Assembly: GCF_003385215.1 (NCBI RefSeq)
Contig: NZ_PQHW01000028.1
Location: 1-64,000 of the forward strand
DNA: 64,000 nt
Reading direction: 5' to 3'
DNA from: Amycolatopsis thermalba
Lineage (GTDB): Bacteria > Actinomycetota > Actinomycetes > Mycobacteriales > Pseudonocardiaceae
The position numbers were made by a program, and so were the translations under genes. The notes below the pieces were generated by a model that searched no databases, was not told where the DNA came from, and worked only from the letters and a program-made list of their open reading frames with translations. Shown here one piece after another: positions 17,480-26,028 of this stretch. Each line of letters starts with the position of its first letter. The stretch's first letter is position 1.

Positions 17480-18325
17480 ATGAACCTGGTTCACGTCAAC
17501 GGGGCCGACCTGGCCTACGACGAGGCCGGCGCCGGCCCGGCCGTGATCTTCGTGCACGCGGGCGCGGGCGACCGGCGCATGTGGGACGACCAGTTCGACG
17601 GGCTCGCCGGCCAGTACCGCGTGATCCGCTACGACCAGCGCGGCTTCGGCGGGTCCGGGGACGCGGCCGGCGAGTACCGCCACTACGCGGACCTCCTCGG
17701 GCTGATGGACGCGCTCGACATCGACCGGGCGACCCTGGTCGGTTGTTCGATGGGCGGGTCGTACGCGCTCGAAGCCGCACTCGCGGCCCCGGGCCGGGTC
17801 AGCGGGCTGGTGCTGATCTGCTCGGGCCTGTCCGGGCGCGAGTGGCCGGAGTCGATGCGCGCCCGCGCGGCGCGCGAGGTGCACAGCGCGGTCCCGGCCG
17901 AGCGGCTGCGCGCCTACGCGGCGCGGACCCGGGAGCCCGACCCGGCCGACGTCGAGGCGATGGCGGTGGCCCAGGCGCGGTTCCTGGTGCCGGAACCGTC
18001 CGAACTCGTCCTCGACATGCTCCGCGGCGTCTTCCGGCGGACCTGGACCGGGCCGCAGCGGACCGAACGTCATTTGGAACCGGGCCCCACCGGCCGGCTG
18101 GGTGAGGTGGTGGCACCCACGCTGGTGGTCAACGGTCTCCTCGACGTGCCGGAGATCCAGGAGGTATCTGCCCTGCTCAGCGCGGGTATCACCGGGGCAC
18201 GGCGGCTCGACCTGCCGGACGCCGGTCACCTCCCGCCGATCGAACGACCGGCCAAGGTCACCGCCGTGCTGCGAGGGTTCCTCACCGAACTCCATTCCGG
18301 TGACGAGCGGCGTGCGCTAGCCTGA
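17480..18325 (+). CDS. alpha/beta hydrolase
   Basis: A 281-residue alpha/beta-fold hydrolase with the oxyanion region FVHAGAGDRRMW, nucleophile elbow GCSMGGS, acid Asp in VVNGLLDVPE and catalytic His in LPDAGHLPP. The complete triad suggests an active esterase, lactonase or peptidase of unknown substrate. It starts 66 bp from the divergent phosphopantetheinyl transferase, and ends 33 bp before an acyl-CoA dehydrogenase that has its own operator, so it may be a separate unit. Confidence 0.87.
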   Translation: MNLVHVNGADLAYDEAGAGPAVIFVHAGAGDRRMWDDQFDGLAGQYRVIRYDQRGFGGSGDAAGEYRHYADLLGLMDALDIDRATLVGCSMGGSYALEAALAAPGRVSGLVLICSGLSGREWPESMRARAAREVHSAVPAERLRAYAARTREPDPADVEAMAVAQARFLVPEPSELVLDMLRGVFRRTWTGPQRTERHLEPGPTGRLGEVVAPTLVVNGLLDVPEIQEVSALLSAGITGARRLDLPDAGHLPPIERPAKVTAVLRGFLTELHSGDERRALA

Positions 18326-18329
18326 CAGG

Positions 18330-18343
18330 TAAGCAAGCGCTTA
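18330..18343. promoter_or_regulatory. candidate operator before acyl-CoA dehydrogenase
   Basis: TAAGC-AAGC-GCTTA is a perfect 5-bp-arm dyad that contains the smaller palindrome AAGCGCTT, located 16 bp upstream of the acyl-CoA dehydrogenase ATG and within the intergenic gap. Sites of this kind are common upstream of TetR-controlled fatty acid catabolic genes. The responsible regulator is not adjacent and is unknown. Confidence 0.45.
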
Positions 18344-18358
18344 GTAGGAGGGCCGACG

Positions 18359-19528
18359 ATGGACTTCAGCTTGAGCACCGAAGAGCGGGAAGTGCGCGAC
18401 TGGGTGCGCACGTTCGTGCAGCGTGAGCTGATGCCGCTCGAACAGGAGGTGCTGCGCCGCGAACGCCGTGGCGAACCCGGCCTCACCTCGGACGAGCTGA
18501 CCGCGCTTCAGCTCAAGGCGAAGGAGTCCGGCTTCTGGGGCGTGCAGACCCCCGAGGAGTACGGCGGCATGGGCCTGTCGGCCGTGATGACCGCGCTCCT
18601 GGAGGCCGAACTGGGCCGCACCTTCGTGCCCTTCCGCTTCGGCGGCGCGGCGGACAACATCCTGTTCCACGCCAACGACGAGCAGAAGGAGCGCTACCTG
18701 CTCCCGACGATCGCCGGCGACCGCAAGTCGTGCTTCGCGATCACCGAACCGGGCGCCGGGTCGGACGCGAAGAACATCCGCACCTCGGCCCGCAAGGACG
18801 GCGCGGACTGGATCATCAACGGCGAGAAGACGTTCATCACCGGCGGCAACGAGGCCGACTTCGTGATGGTGTTCGCGGTCACCGACCCGGAGAAGGGCGC
18901 CAACGGCGGCGTCACCTGCTTCCTGGTCGACCGCGACATGGGCTGGAAGTCCGAGCCGATCGACACCATGGGCGAGTGGGGCCCGGCGTCGCTGGTGTTC
19001 GACGACGTGCGGGTGCCGGAGAGCCAGATCCTCGGCGAGGTGGGCCAGGGCTTCGCGCTGGCGATGCAGTGGATCGGCCGCGGCCGCTACCTGCTGCCGG
19101 CCCGCGCGATCGGGTCCTGCGAGCGGCTGATCTCGATGGCGATCGAGCACGCCAACACGCGCGAGACGTTCGGGGCGCCGATCGCGACCCGGCAGGCGAT
19201 CCAGTGGATGATCGCCGACTCCGGCGTGGAGCTGGAAGCGCTGCGCTGGCTGGTGCTGCACGCGGCCTGGCAGGTCGATTCCGGAATGGACTCCCGCCAC
19301 GCGCAGTCGATCGCGAAGCTGTACGGCGGCATCAAGGCCAACGAGATCGTGGACCGCGTCCTGCAGATCCACGGTGGCATGGGTTACACGCGAGAGCTGC
19401 CGATCGAGCGGTGGTACCGCGAGCTGCGGCTGCTGCGCATCTACGAGGGCACCGACGAGATCCAGCGCCGCACCATCGCCCGCAACCTGTTGAAGGGCCA
19501 CGTCAAGATCAGCGGCGCACTGGGCTGA
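18359..19528 (+). CDS. acyl-CoA dehydrogenase
   Basis: A 389-residue FAD-dependent acyl-CoA dehydrogenase of standard length. It contains CFAITEPGAGSD, the FAD-contact region GEKTFITGGNEAD, and the C-terminal IYEGTDEIQRRTIARNLL with the usual catalytic glutamate. It catalyses alpha,beta-dehydrogenation of an acyl-CoA and passes electrons to ETF. The ATG at 18359 follows a GGAGGG site. A strong hairpin (19535-19579) follows the stop. Confidence 0.93.
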   Translation: MDFSLSTEEREVRDWVRTFVQRELMPLEQEVLRRERRGEPGLTSDELTALQLKAKESGFWGVQTPEEYGGMGLSAVMTALLEAELGRTFVPFRFGGAADNILFHANDEQKERYLLPTIAGDRKSCFAITEPGAGSDAKNIRTSARKDGADWIINGEKTFITGGNEADFVMVFAVTDPEKGANGGVTCFLVDRDMGWKSEPIDTMGEWGPASLVFDDVRVPESQILGEVGQGFALAMQWIGRGRYLLPARAIGSCERLISMAIEHANTRETFGAPIATRQAIQWMIADSGVELEALRWLVLHAAWQVDSGMDSRHAQSIAKLYGGIKANEIVDRVLQIHGGMGYTRELPIERWYRELRLLRIYEGTDEIQRRTIARNLLKGHVKISGALG

Positions 19529-19534
19529 GAACAA

Positions 19535-19579
19535 CCCTCAGGGCCGCCCCCGGAACTTGTCCGGAGGCGGCCCCGAGGG
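19535..19579. terminator. bidirectional hairpin terminator
   Basis: A 20-bp stem with two mismatches pairs 19535-19554 with 19560-19579 around a 5-nt loop (ACTTG). It lies 7 bp after the acyl-CoA dehydrogenase stop and 14 bp beyond the stop of the convergent gene at 19594, so it suits termination from both sides. Confidence 0.75.
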
Positions 19580-19593
19580 ATCTGACAACTACC

Positions 19594-19923
19594 TCAGGAT
19601 TCGTTGGCGGCGTCCCGCAGTGCGCGCGGCGCCCCGGCCAGGTCCTCCTCGTTGCAGAGGAGTTTCAGGTCGTAGTACGGCGCGCCTTCGCGGTCGTCGT
19701 AGTCGAGGTGGATGGAGACCACATCCACCGGCTCGCCCAGCCACTCCTGTGCCGACCTGAGCCAGTGCGCACAGCGCTCGAGCGCGGTGGGCAGGTCGTC
19801 GTCACGGAACTGGACGGGGCGGTAGGGCACATCGTGTACATGATCCTGAGGGTGGGACGGGGCAGGGAGGCCCAGTGCGAGACCCTGCTCATCCAATTCC
19901 AGTTGGATCGTTCGCTCAGTCAC
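19594..19923 (-). CDS. conserved hypothetical protein
   Basis: A 109-residue acidic protein starting at a GTG at 19923 (TERTIQLELDEQGLALGLPA). It contains VDVVSIHLDYDDREGAPYYD and is rich in Asp and Glu, with no membrane segment or signal. I do not recognise the family. It lies 43 bp downstream of the TetR gene in the same direction and ends at the bidirectional hairpin, so it may be a separate short gene or the last member of the operon that starts at 22799. Confidence 0.65.
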   Translation of the reverse strand: MTERTIQLELDEQGLALGLPAPSHPQDHVHDVPYRPVQFRDDDLPTALERCAHWLRSAQEWLGEPVDVVSIHLDYDDREGAPYYDLKLLCNEEDLAGAPRALRDAANES

Positions 19924-19966
19924 CCTTCGAGGGTCCCTCAGCCCGGCCGAGTCGGCAAGACCCCAG

Positions 19967-20617
19967 CTAGGGCCGTATGCGCCACACCTGGGCGGCGACC
20001 TCGCGGGCCCGTTCGGCGGCCTTCCCACCCGGGGGTGACGGGCTGCCCAGCATGCGCAGCGCGAGCTGGGCGTATCGGGCGGCGAGGCGGTCCAGCGGCA
20101 GTGGACCACGCGGTGAGTACCAGCGGGCGACTCCGGTGCACATCTCCAGCAGGGCGAGCCTGGTCACGGCCGGTTCCGGGGCGTCGAACACGCCGGCCGC
20201 GACGCCCTTGGCGATGGTGGTGACCCAGATGTCCTCGTACTCGTCCCGCAGGCCGACGATCCGGCGCCGCGCGGGCCGGGACAGGGCGCTGACCTCGTTG
20301 TCCACCACCCGGGTCTCGTCGGGCTGGGCGGCGTGGGCCATGACGTGCAGCGTGACCAGGGCGGACAGCGCGTCGGCCGGGTCGGCTGGCTCGTCCATGG
20401 TGTCCAGCGTCTGGCGCGCGGCCAGCAGGAGCCGGTCGAGGCACTCCCGCATGATGCCGACGAGCAGGTCCTCCTTGGTGCCCATGTAGTGGTAGAGGCT
20501 GGCGCTGGAGATCCCCGCGGCCTGGGCCAGGTCGCGGATGCCGGTGCCGTGGAACCCCTTGGCGGCGAACAGCTTGACCGCGGCGCGGTGGACGCGTTGC
20601 TCGGTGGTCAGAGCCAC
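19967..20617 (-). CDS. TetR family transcriptional regulator of the acyl-CoA operon
   Basis: A 216-residue TetR protein with a helix-turn-helix at about residues 7-52 (GTGIRDLAQAAGISSASLYHYMG). The GTG at 20617 overlaps the CoA ligase stop by 10 bp, so it is the third gene of the hydratase-ligase-TetR operon. It is presumably a KstR/FadR-like sensor of an acyl-CoA intermediate. Autoregulation through the inverted repeat at 22810-22835 is inference. Confidence 0.88.
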   Translation of the reverse strand: MALTTEQRVHRAAVKLFAAKGFHGTGIRDLAQAAGISSASLYHYMGTKEDLLVGIMRECLDRLLLAARQTLDTMDEPADPADALSALVTLHVMAHAAQPDETRVVDNEVSALSRPARRRIVGLRDEYEDIWVTTIAKGVAAGVFDAPEPAVTRLALLEMCTGVARWYSPRGPLPLDRLAARYAQLALRMLGSPSPPGGKAAERAREVAAQVWRIRP

Positions 20618-22095
20618 GTCTGCGCCACCCGGTCGTAGGTCGGGGTGTCCAGGGCGGCGAGCTTGCCCTTCGCGATGCGCTCCGACGGGGTGCGCGGCAG
20701 GTCGGTGGTGAGGGACCAGTAGCGCGGGACCTTGAAGTAGGCGAGCTGGGTGGCGCAGAACTCGGCCAGCTCGTCCGGGGTGGTGTCCGCGGCCGGCACG
20801 ATGAAGGCTTTGACCTCTTCCCCGCGCAGGTCGTCGGGCACGGCGATGACGGCCGCCAGCTCGACGGCGGGGTGCTGCCGGAGGGCGCGTTCGACCTCGT
20901 CGGCCGAGATGTTCTCGCCGCTGCGGCGGATCATGTCCTTCGTGCGGCCGACGTAGTGGATGCGGCCTTCGGTGTCCATTGTGGCCAGGTCGCCGGTGTG
21001 GAACCAGCCGCCCCGGAACGCCCGCGCGGTCGCTTCGGGGTCGTCGTGGTAGCCGTGCATGAGGCCGACGCCGCGGATGAGCAGTTCACCGGTGCCGCCG
21101 CGGGGCACCGGGTTGCCGTCCTCGTCGGCGATCATCGCCTCGCGTTCCCGGATGGGGCGGCCGATGCAGCCGCTGCCGGGCCGGTGGTCCTCCGGGCGGT
21201 CGCGGATGTCGCCGCCCGTTTCGGTCATGCCGAACGCCTCGTACCAGGGGACGCCCCACCTGGCCTCCAGGTCGGCGTGCAGGTCGCGGGGGATGGCGGA
21301 GGCCATGACCGAGCGGACGGCGTGTCGGGTGTCGTCGGGGTGTGGGGGCTGGCGGAGCAGGAGCGTCGGCATGAGGCCGAGGCAGTAGAACCAGGTGACG
21401 CCGTGCTCGCGGACCTTGGGCCAGAAGGTCGTGGGGTGGAAGCGGTCCAGCACCACGAGCTTCGCGCCCGCCGCGAGCCCGGCCGCGACGTTCCACTGTG
21501 GATCGATGTAGTGGAACGGCTGGGCGGTGAGGATCGTGTCCTGGCCGGTGAGGTGGGGGAAGTCGTCGACGAGGCTGCGGGCGAGGGTGGTCCAGTAGCG
21601 GTGGGGCAGGACGCAGCCCTTGGGGGCGCCGGTGGTGCCGGAGGTGTACTGGATGTTGGTGGGTGCTTCGGCGGCCGGGTGGTGTTCGGGTGGTGGGCCG
21701 GCGAGCAGGTCGTCCGGGGTCCGGGTGGGGATGCCGATGCGGGTGAGCAGGTCGGTGAATTCGGGCGCGGCGATGGCGAGGCGGGCGCCGGAGTGGCGGA
21801 TGACGTGGGCGCCGTCGAGCTCGCGGTAGTTGGTGTTGACGGGGACGAGGACCGCCCCGCACTTGGCGAGCGCGAGCCAGAGCAGGGGAAAGGCAGGCTC
21901 GTTGCGCAGCATGACGGCGACTCGGTCGCCCGGTTCGATGCCGAGAGCGTGGAGACTTCCGGCGAGACGGTCGGTCTCACGGTCGATGTCGGCGAAGGTG
22001 AGGCTGGTGGCGGTTTCGTCGAAGAGCCACGCGGTGCGGCCGGGCCACAACCGCGCCGCACGACGGGTGAGGGCCACAAGGTCGTCCGGAATCAT
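20608..22095 (-). CDS. AMP-dependent acyl-CoA ligase (CaiC-like)
   Basis: A 495-residue ANL enzyme. The P-loop is YTSGTTGAPKGCV, the adenylate region is AFGMTETGGDIRD, the hinge region is GWFHTGDLA and KDMIRRSGENISADEVE, and the catalytic lysine is in ERIAKGKL. Its size and sequence resemble crotonobetaine/carnitine-CoA ligase CaiC, but substrate specificity cannot be read from sequence. Its ATG overlaps the stop of the enoyl-CoA hydratase as ATGA, and its 3' end overlaps the TetR start. Confidence 0.9.
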   Translation of the reverse strand: MIPDDLVALTRRAARLWPGRTAWLFDETATSLTFADIDRETDRLAGSLHALGIEPGDRVAVMLRNEPAFPLLWLALAKCGAVLVPVNTNYRELDGAHVIRHSGARLAIAAPEFTDLLTRIGIPTRTPDDLLAGPPPEHHPAAEAPTNIQYTSGTTGAPKGCVLPHRYWTTLARSLVDDFPHLTGQDTILTAQPFHYIDPQWNVAAGLAAGAKLVVLDRFHPTTFWPKVREHGVTWFYCLGLMPTLLLRQPPHPDDTRHAVRSVMASAIPRDLHADLEARWGVPWYEAFGMTETGGDIRDRPEDHRPGSGCIGRPIREREAMIADEDGNPVPRGGTGELLIRGVGLMHGYHDDPEATARAFRGGWFHTGDLATMDTEGRIHYVGRTKDMIRRSGENISADEVERALRQHPAVELAAVIAVPDDLRGEEVKAFIVPAADTTPDELAEFCATQLAYFKVPRYWSLTTDLPRTPSERIAKGKLAALDTPTYDRVAQTWL

Positions 22096-22799
22096 GCGCG
22101 GCTGCCGAGGGCGTTCTCGGGGAGGTGCTCGGTGATCAGGGCGTGGCTGACCTCGAGTTCGAGGGCCTGTTCGAGGGCGCTGTCGATGCCCGCGTCGAGG
22201 GCGCGCTTGGCGAGGGTGGTGGCCGGGTGGGCGGGGATGCGGCGGGCCCAGTCGAGCGCGGTGGCGTGCACGTCGGGGACGACGGCGTTGACGAGGCCGA
22301 GCGCGTGGGCGGTGCGGGCGTCGACGCGTTCGCCGAGGAGGAGGAGCTCCTTCGCCTTGAGCGGCCCGACGATGAGGGGCAGCAGGCGGGACGCGGCGCC
22401 GGTGACGCTGAGCCCGAGGCCGGCCTCGGGAAACGCGAAGACGGCGTCCTCAGCGGCGAGAACGAGATCACACCCGAGCGCGAACTCCGCCCCGGCGCCG
22501 ATGGCGTACCCGTGCACGGCCGCGATGACCGGTTGGGGAATGCTCCGCAGGCGGCGCGTGACGTCCTGCAGGCGTTCGATGCGTGCACGGGAGTCCCCGG
22601 CGGGCGTTTCCTTCAGGTCGTGGCCCGCGCAGAAGGCCCGCCCCCGCCCGGCGAGGATGACGACTTTCGCATCGCCCACCCGATCCAGCGCGGAGAGCAG
22701 GTCGTCGACAAGCACGGGCGCGACGGCGTTGAGACGCTCCGGCCGATTGAGCCAAATGCGCGCGACACCGTCGTCGATCTCGAGGTCCACCGAGGTCAT
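22092..22799 (-). CDS. enoyl-CoA hydratase/isomerase family protein
   Basis: A 235-residue crotonase. The oxyanion-hole segment is FCAGHDLKE and VHGYAIGAGAEFALGCDL, and both catalytic acidic positions, GAGAE and FPEAGLG, hold glutamate, so it should hydrate an enoyl-CoA. It is the first gene of the coupled hydratase-ligase-TetR operon for catabolism of an unidentified acid. The ATG at 22799 sits 11 bp from a large inverted repeat. Confidence 0.91.
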   Translation of the reverse strand: MTSVDLEIDDGVARIWLNRPERLNAVAPVLVDDLLSALDRVGDAKVVILAGRGRAFCAGHDLKETPAGDSRARIERLQDVTRRLRSIPQPVIAAVHGYAIGAGAEFALGCDLVLAAEDAVFAFPEAGLGLSVTGAASRLLPLIVGPLKAKELLLLGERVDARTAHALGLVNAVVPDVHATALDWARRIPAHPATTLAKRALDAGIDSALEQALELEVSHALITEHLPENALGSRA

Positions 22800-22809
22800 G
22801 GAAGGAGAG

Positions 22810-22835
22810 TAGCCGACCGATCGATCGATCGGCTA
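22810..22835. promoter_or_regulatory. TetR-type operator of the hydratase-ligase-TetR operon
   Basis: A perfect inverted repeat: TAGCCGA at 22810-22816 and TCGGCTA at 22829-22835 with a 12-bp centre, which overlaps a 16-bp perfect palindrome CCGATCGATCGATCGG (22817-22832). It lies immediately upstream of the hydratase ATG. Such palindromes are typical of TetR autorepressors of beta-oxidation operons, so the TetR at 19967 is the likely partner. Confidence 0.6.
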
Positions 22836-22884
22836 GGACTGCCGCGTCTACCGGCTCGATCTCCACCCGGGCCTGGCCCTCGAC

Positions 22885-23965
22885 GAGGGTGCCGCTCGTA
22901 CCGCGCGAGATCGCCCCTCATGCGGCTGCGACTGCCGCAGGCGCCCCTCATGCGGCTGCGACTGCTGCAGGCCCTCCGGGTCCCCGCCTGGCCCGCCACC
23001 TGCGCGACGGTGCCTCTCACGCGGCACGAAAGGGCCACTCGCGCCATGGCGACTGGCGCAGCGGCCGCCTCGATCCCCTCTGGGAGACGGCACCGGCGCG
23101 GGTGTGCCTCTCGCTCCGCACGAACGTGCCACTCGTGCCGCTGCGGCTGCTGCACGACGGCCCCCGGTCTCCGCCGCCTGCGCGACTGTGCCTCTCGCGC
23201 TGCACGAAAGTGTGTCTCGTGCCGCGGCGAGTGGTGCATCTATCGCCTCGGCCTCCGCGTGGGCCCGGGCTTGCGTGAGTGTGTCTCTCGCTCCGCACGA
23301 ACGTGCCACTCGTGCGGCTGCGGCTGCTGCACGACGGCCCCCGGTCTCCGCCGCTTGCGCGACTGTGCCTCTCGCGCCGCACGAAAGTGTGTCTCGTGCC
23401 GCGGCGAGTGGTGCACCTATCGCCTCCGCCTGGGCCTGGAGCTTGCGCGACTGTGCCTCTCGCCCGGCACGAACGTGCCACTCGTGCCGCTGCGGCTGCT
23501 GCACGACGGCCCCCGGTCTCCGCCGCTTGCGCGACTGTGCCTCTCGCGCCGCACGAAAGTGTCTCTCGTGCCGCGGCGACTGGTGCACCTATCGCCGCGG
23601 CCTCCGCGAGGGCCCGGGGCTTGCGCGACTGTGCCTCTCGCCCGGCACGAAAGTGCCACTCGCGCCATGGCGACTGTCGCAACGGCTGCCTCAAACACCC
23701 CTGGGAGCCGACACTGCGCGAGTGTGCTTCTCGCAACGGCACGAGAGTGCCCCTCGTGCCGTTGCGACTGCCACCACGGCAGCCTCGATCCCGACCTCCG
23801 TCCGGGCACTTGCGTGACTGTGCCTCTCGCGCTGCCACGAAAAGCGCTACTCGCGCCGCCGCGACCCGGTACGACCGCCGCACCGCCCCACTCGGGCTCG
23901 GTCCTACGCGGCTGTGCCTCTCGCGCCGCCACGAAAGCGCCACTCGCGCGATCGCGAGTGCCGAG
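22885..23965. repeat. repeat array A, degenerate units with dimeric higher-order period
   Basis: A gene-free block of 11 clear units, and two shorter degenerate ones before 23001. Unit starts are near 23001, 23096, 23179, 23271, 23355, 23443, 23527, 23621, 23715, 23810 and 23905, so spacing is 83-95 bp. Each carries TGTGCCTCTCGCGC, then GCACGAAAGTG, then CACTCGTGCCGC; many form dyads such as GGCACGAG-N7-CTCGTGCC (23738-23760). Units 2, 4 and 6 share one tail and 3, 5 and 7 another, giving a repeated dimer of about 175 bp (23096, 23271, 23443, 23621). All reading frames look like composition artefacts. It lies between the hydratase promoter and the EspG gene. Confidence 0.8.
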
Positions 23966-23975
23966 GGGCGTCCCG

Positions 23976-24722
23976 TCAGGTCAGCTCGCGGCGCAGGTCG
24001 TCCAGCCGGTCCGCCACGTCGGCGGCCGTGGCGGGCGCGAAGTGGAGCAGCTGGTCGTCGTAGTGCGGCTTGGTGAGGACGGTCCAGCGGCCCTCGGCGT
24101 TGTCGTACACCCGCAGCGGGAAGCGCGGGTGCCGCGGCTGGCCGCTGTGGTCGCGGACCTCGGCGTGCAGCTCGGCGATGAAGTACGGCTCGAGAGACGC
24201 CAGGTAGTCGGCGCGCATCACCGCGCGGCTGGGGCGCGTGCCGTTCATCTCCGCCTGTCGCGCGCCCCGGACCTCGCTGCGCAGCACGGTCAGCGACGGC
24301 TCCGGGGACTTGCGCACGCCCTGCGGGAGGACGTCGGCGAGCACCTTGCTGAGCCGGTCGCGCTGGAAGGTCCGGACCGAAATCTCCTGCCCCTCCCGCA
24401 CGGCGACAACCCCGAACCGCTGGTCGGCGGCGACGAGCGTGGAGACGTTCACCCCGGTCGTCGTGTCCGACAGCCACCCGAACCGGGCCTCCGCGGGGGT
24501 GGTGAGCAGGCGTGCGAGGTCGGCGAACGTCGGCTCGTCGCGGGTGGGCACGTGGTAGCGCGCGAGGGCGGCCTCGACGGTGCGGTCGAAGGCGAGCCGG
24601 GCGTCGTCCGGGCGCCACACGGCCTGCGGTGCGAGCGCGAGGTGCAGTTCGGCGCCGGTGACCTTGGCGACCATGGCCGCGAGGAGGTCGACCGGGAACC
24701 GTTCCGGTTCGGCGAACCACAT
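23976..24722 (-). CDS. ESX secretion-associated protein EspG
   Basis: A 248-residue protein resembling the EspG family (FPVDLLAAMVAKVTGAELHLALAP at the N-terminus, FGWLSDTTTGVNVSTLVAADQRFGVVAV in the middle). EspG is a cytoplasmic chaperone that binds PPE proteins and delivers them to a type VII secretion machine. The PPE-like gene lies only 4 bp upstream on the same strand, which supports the pairing. No ESX core components (EccA-E, MycP) are in the window. Confidence 0.82.
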   Translation of the reverse strand: MWFAEPERFPVDLLAAMVAKVTGAELHLALAPQAVWRPDDARLAFDRTVEAALARYHVPTRDEPTFADLARLLTTPAEARFGWLSDTTTGVNVSTLVAADQRFGVVAVREGQEISVRTFQRDRLSKVLADVLPQGVRKSPEPSLTVLRSEVRGARQAEMNGTRPSRAVMRADYLASLEPYFIAELHAEVRDHSGQPRHPRFPLRVYDNAEGRWTVLTKPHYDDQLLHFAPATAADVADRLDDLRRELT

Positions 24723-24726
24723 GGCG

Positions 24727-26028
24727 CTACTGGCCGAGGACCGGCGGGGAGACGGTCATGCCCGTGATCGGGTCGACGGCCTTCTCGCCCTCCGCGGTGA
24801 GCTGGAAGTGCTCGTCCTCGTCCACGATGTACTTCCGCTGGTGCTCGTCGTCGTCCTCGCCCCTGCCCCGGTTGCCCGCGCCGGCGCCCATCGCACCCGG
24901 ACTCCCGGCAGCGCCGGCCCGCCCCGACGGGCCACCGCCGCCGCGAGCGAACGACTCGCCCGCCGCGGCGGGGTTCCCGGCGCCGAAGCGCTTGCCCTCG
25001 CTGAGCGGGTTGCTCCCGCTGCCGGGACCGAAGCCCGCGCCACGGCCCGCGCCACCCGCACCGAAGCCCCGACCGGAGCCGACGCCGCCCCGGCCCGCCC
25101 CGGCGCCGGTGCCCGTCCCGAACCGCCCGCCGGCCGGGTTGGCGCCGCGGTATCCGGTGGTGCTGCCGTAGCCGGGCACGCCGTACGCACCGCCGCCGGG
25201 CGTGCCGTAACTGTTGCTGCCGTACCCGCCCTGTTGGGGCGGGTTGTAGGACGCCGCGGAGGGCGGCGCGTAAGCCGCGTCGGAGGCGACGGTGCGCCCG
25301 TCGGCGGGGATTTGCCCGGTGGGGGCCTGGTAGGGCCCCGACAGGGACGAGGTGCCGCCGGTGACGCCACCGCCGCCTCGGGAGGCACCCCCAGCGCCCC
25401 CGAAGCTCGGCCCGTCACTGGTCGGCTTGTTCTGGATGTCGACGCTGCCGCCGGGCTGGGCGCCCTGGGAGACGCCGAGCACGCCGGCGTCGAGGGTGCC
25501 GTAGGTGGTCGGCATCCGGGCACCGTTGTCACCGGAGGTCGTCGACCAGGCCTGCATGGCCTCGACGTTCTGCTTGGCAGCCGCATTGGCCGCCGCGACC
25601 TTCGCCATCTGGCTCCAGCCGCTGCTCGTATCGCCGATGATCTCCTTGAGCGCCGGAGGAGCCTCCGGAACCTCGGGAACGGGGACGACCTTGTTCTTGG
25701 TGTCGAAGAATGCCTGGCTCTGGCTTTCGATGAGGTCATTGGCCGTCTTCATGGCCGCAGCAGCACCCGAATGAGCGACGGCCAGTGGGCCGACACTACG
25801 GACAGCAGCGTTGGCCGCGTCGCCGGTCCAGCCCTCCTCCATGGCACCGGCGAGCGAGGTCACCTGTTCGGCGCGCACCTCGTACTTCTTCATCACCATG
25901 CGCAGGTGATGCTGGGCCTGCTGGAGTCCAGTAGGACCTGCCGCCTTCGTGTGGAAATTCTCGTAGATTTGCTGCCCGCTCATCCCTTCGAGGGAAGCGG
26001 TCGAGCCCAGTACCGCTCCGGTCATCAT
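24727..26028 (-). CDS. PPE-like ESX substrate protein with Gly-rich linker
   Basis: A 433-residue protein. The first 180 residues are helical and contain a WxG-type turn (EEGWTGDAANAAV), like PPE/WXG100 substrates of type VII secretion. Residues of about 190-390 are Gly/Pro/Tyr/Ser/Asn-rich low complexity (for example QQGGYGSNSYGTPGGG), and the last 40 form an acidic tail (KYIVDEDEHFQLTAEGEKAV). The ATG at 26028 overlaps the lipoprotein stop as ATGA. It is probably the client of the adjacent EspG. Confidence 0.8.
   Translation of the reverse strand: MMTGAVLGSTASLEGMSGQQIYENFHTKAAGPTGLQQAQHHLRMVMKKYEVRAEQVTSLAGAMEEGWTGDAANAAVRSVGPLAVAHSGAAAAMKTANDLIESQSQAFFDTKNKVVPVPEVPEAPPALKEIIGDTSSGWSQMAKVAAANAAAKQNVEAMQAWSTTSGDNGARMPTTYGTLDAGVLGVSQGAQPGGSVDIQNKPTSDGPSFGGAGGASRGGGGVTGGTSSLSGPYQAPTGQIPADGRTVASDAAYAPPSAASYNPPQQGGYGSNSYGTPGGGAYGVPGYGSTTGYRGANPAGGRFGTGTGAGAGRGGVGSGRGFGAGGAGRGAGFGPGSGSNPLSEGKRFGAGNPAAAGESFARGGGGPSGRAGAAGSPGAMGAGAGNRGRGEDDDEHQRKYIVDEDEHFQLTAEGEKAVDPITGMTVSPPVLGQ

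Noticed and set aside
22848-23932. Arg-rich frames through array A on both strands
   Set aside because: Frames of similar composition exist on both strands over the same repeats, which is a composition artefact of the repeat rather than a coding sequence.
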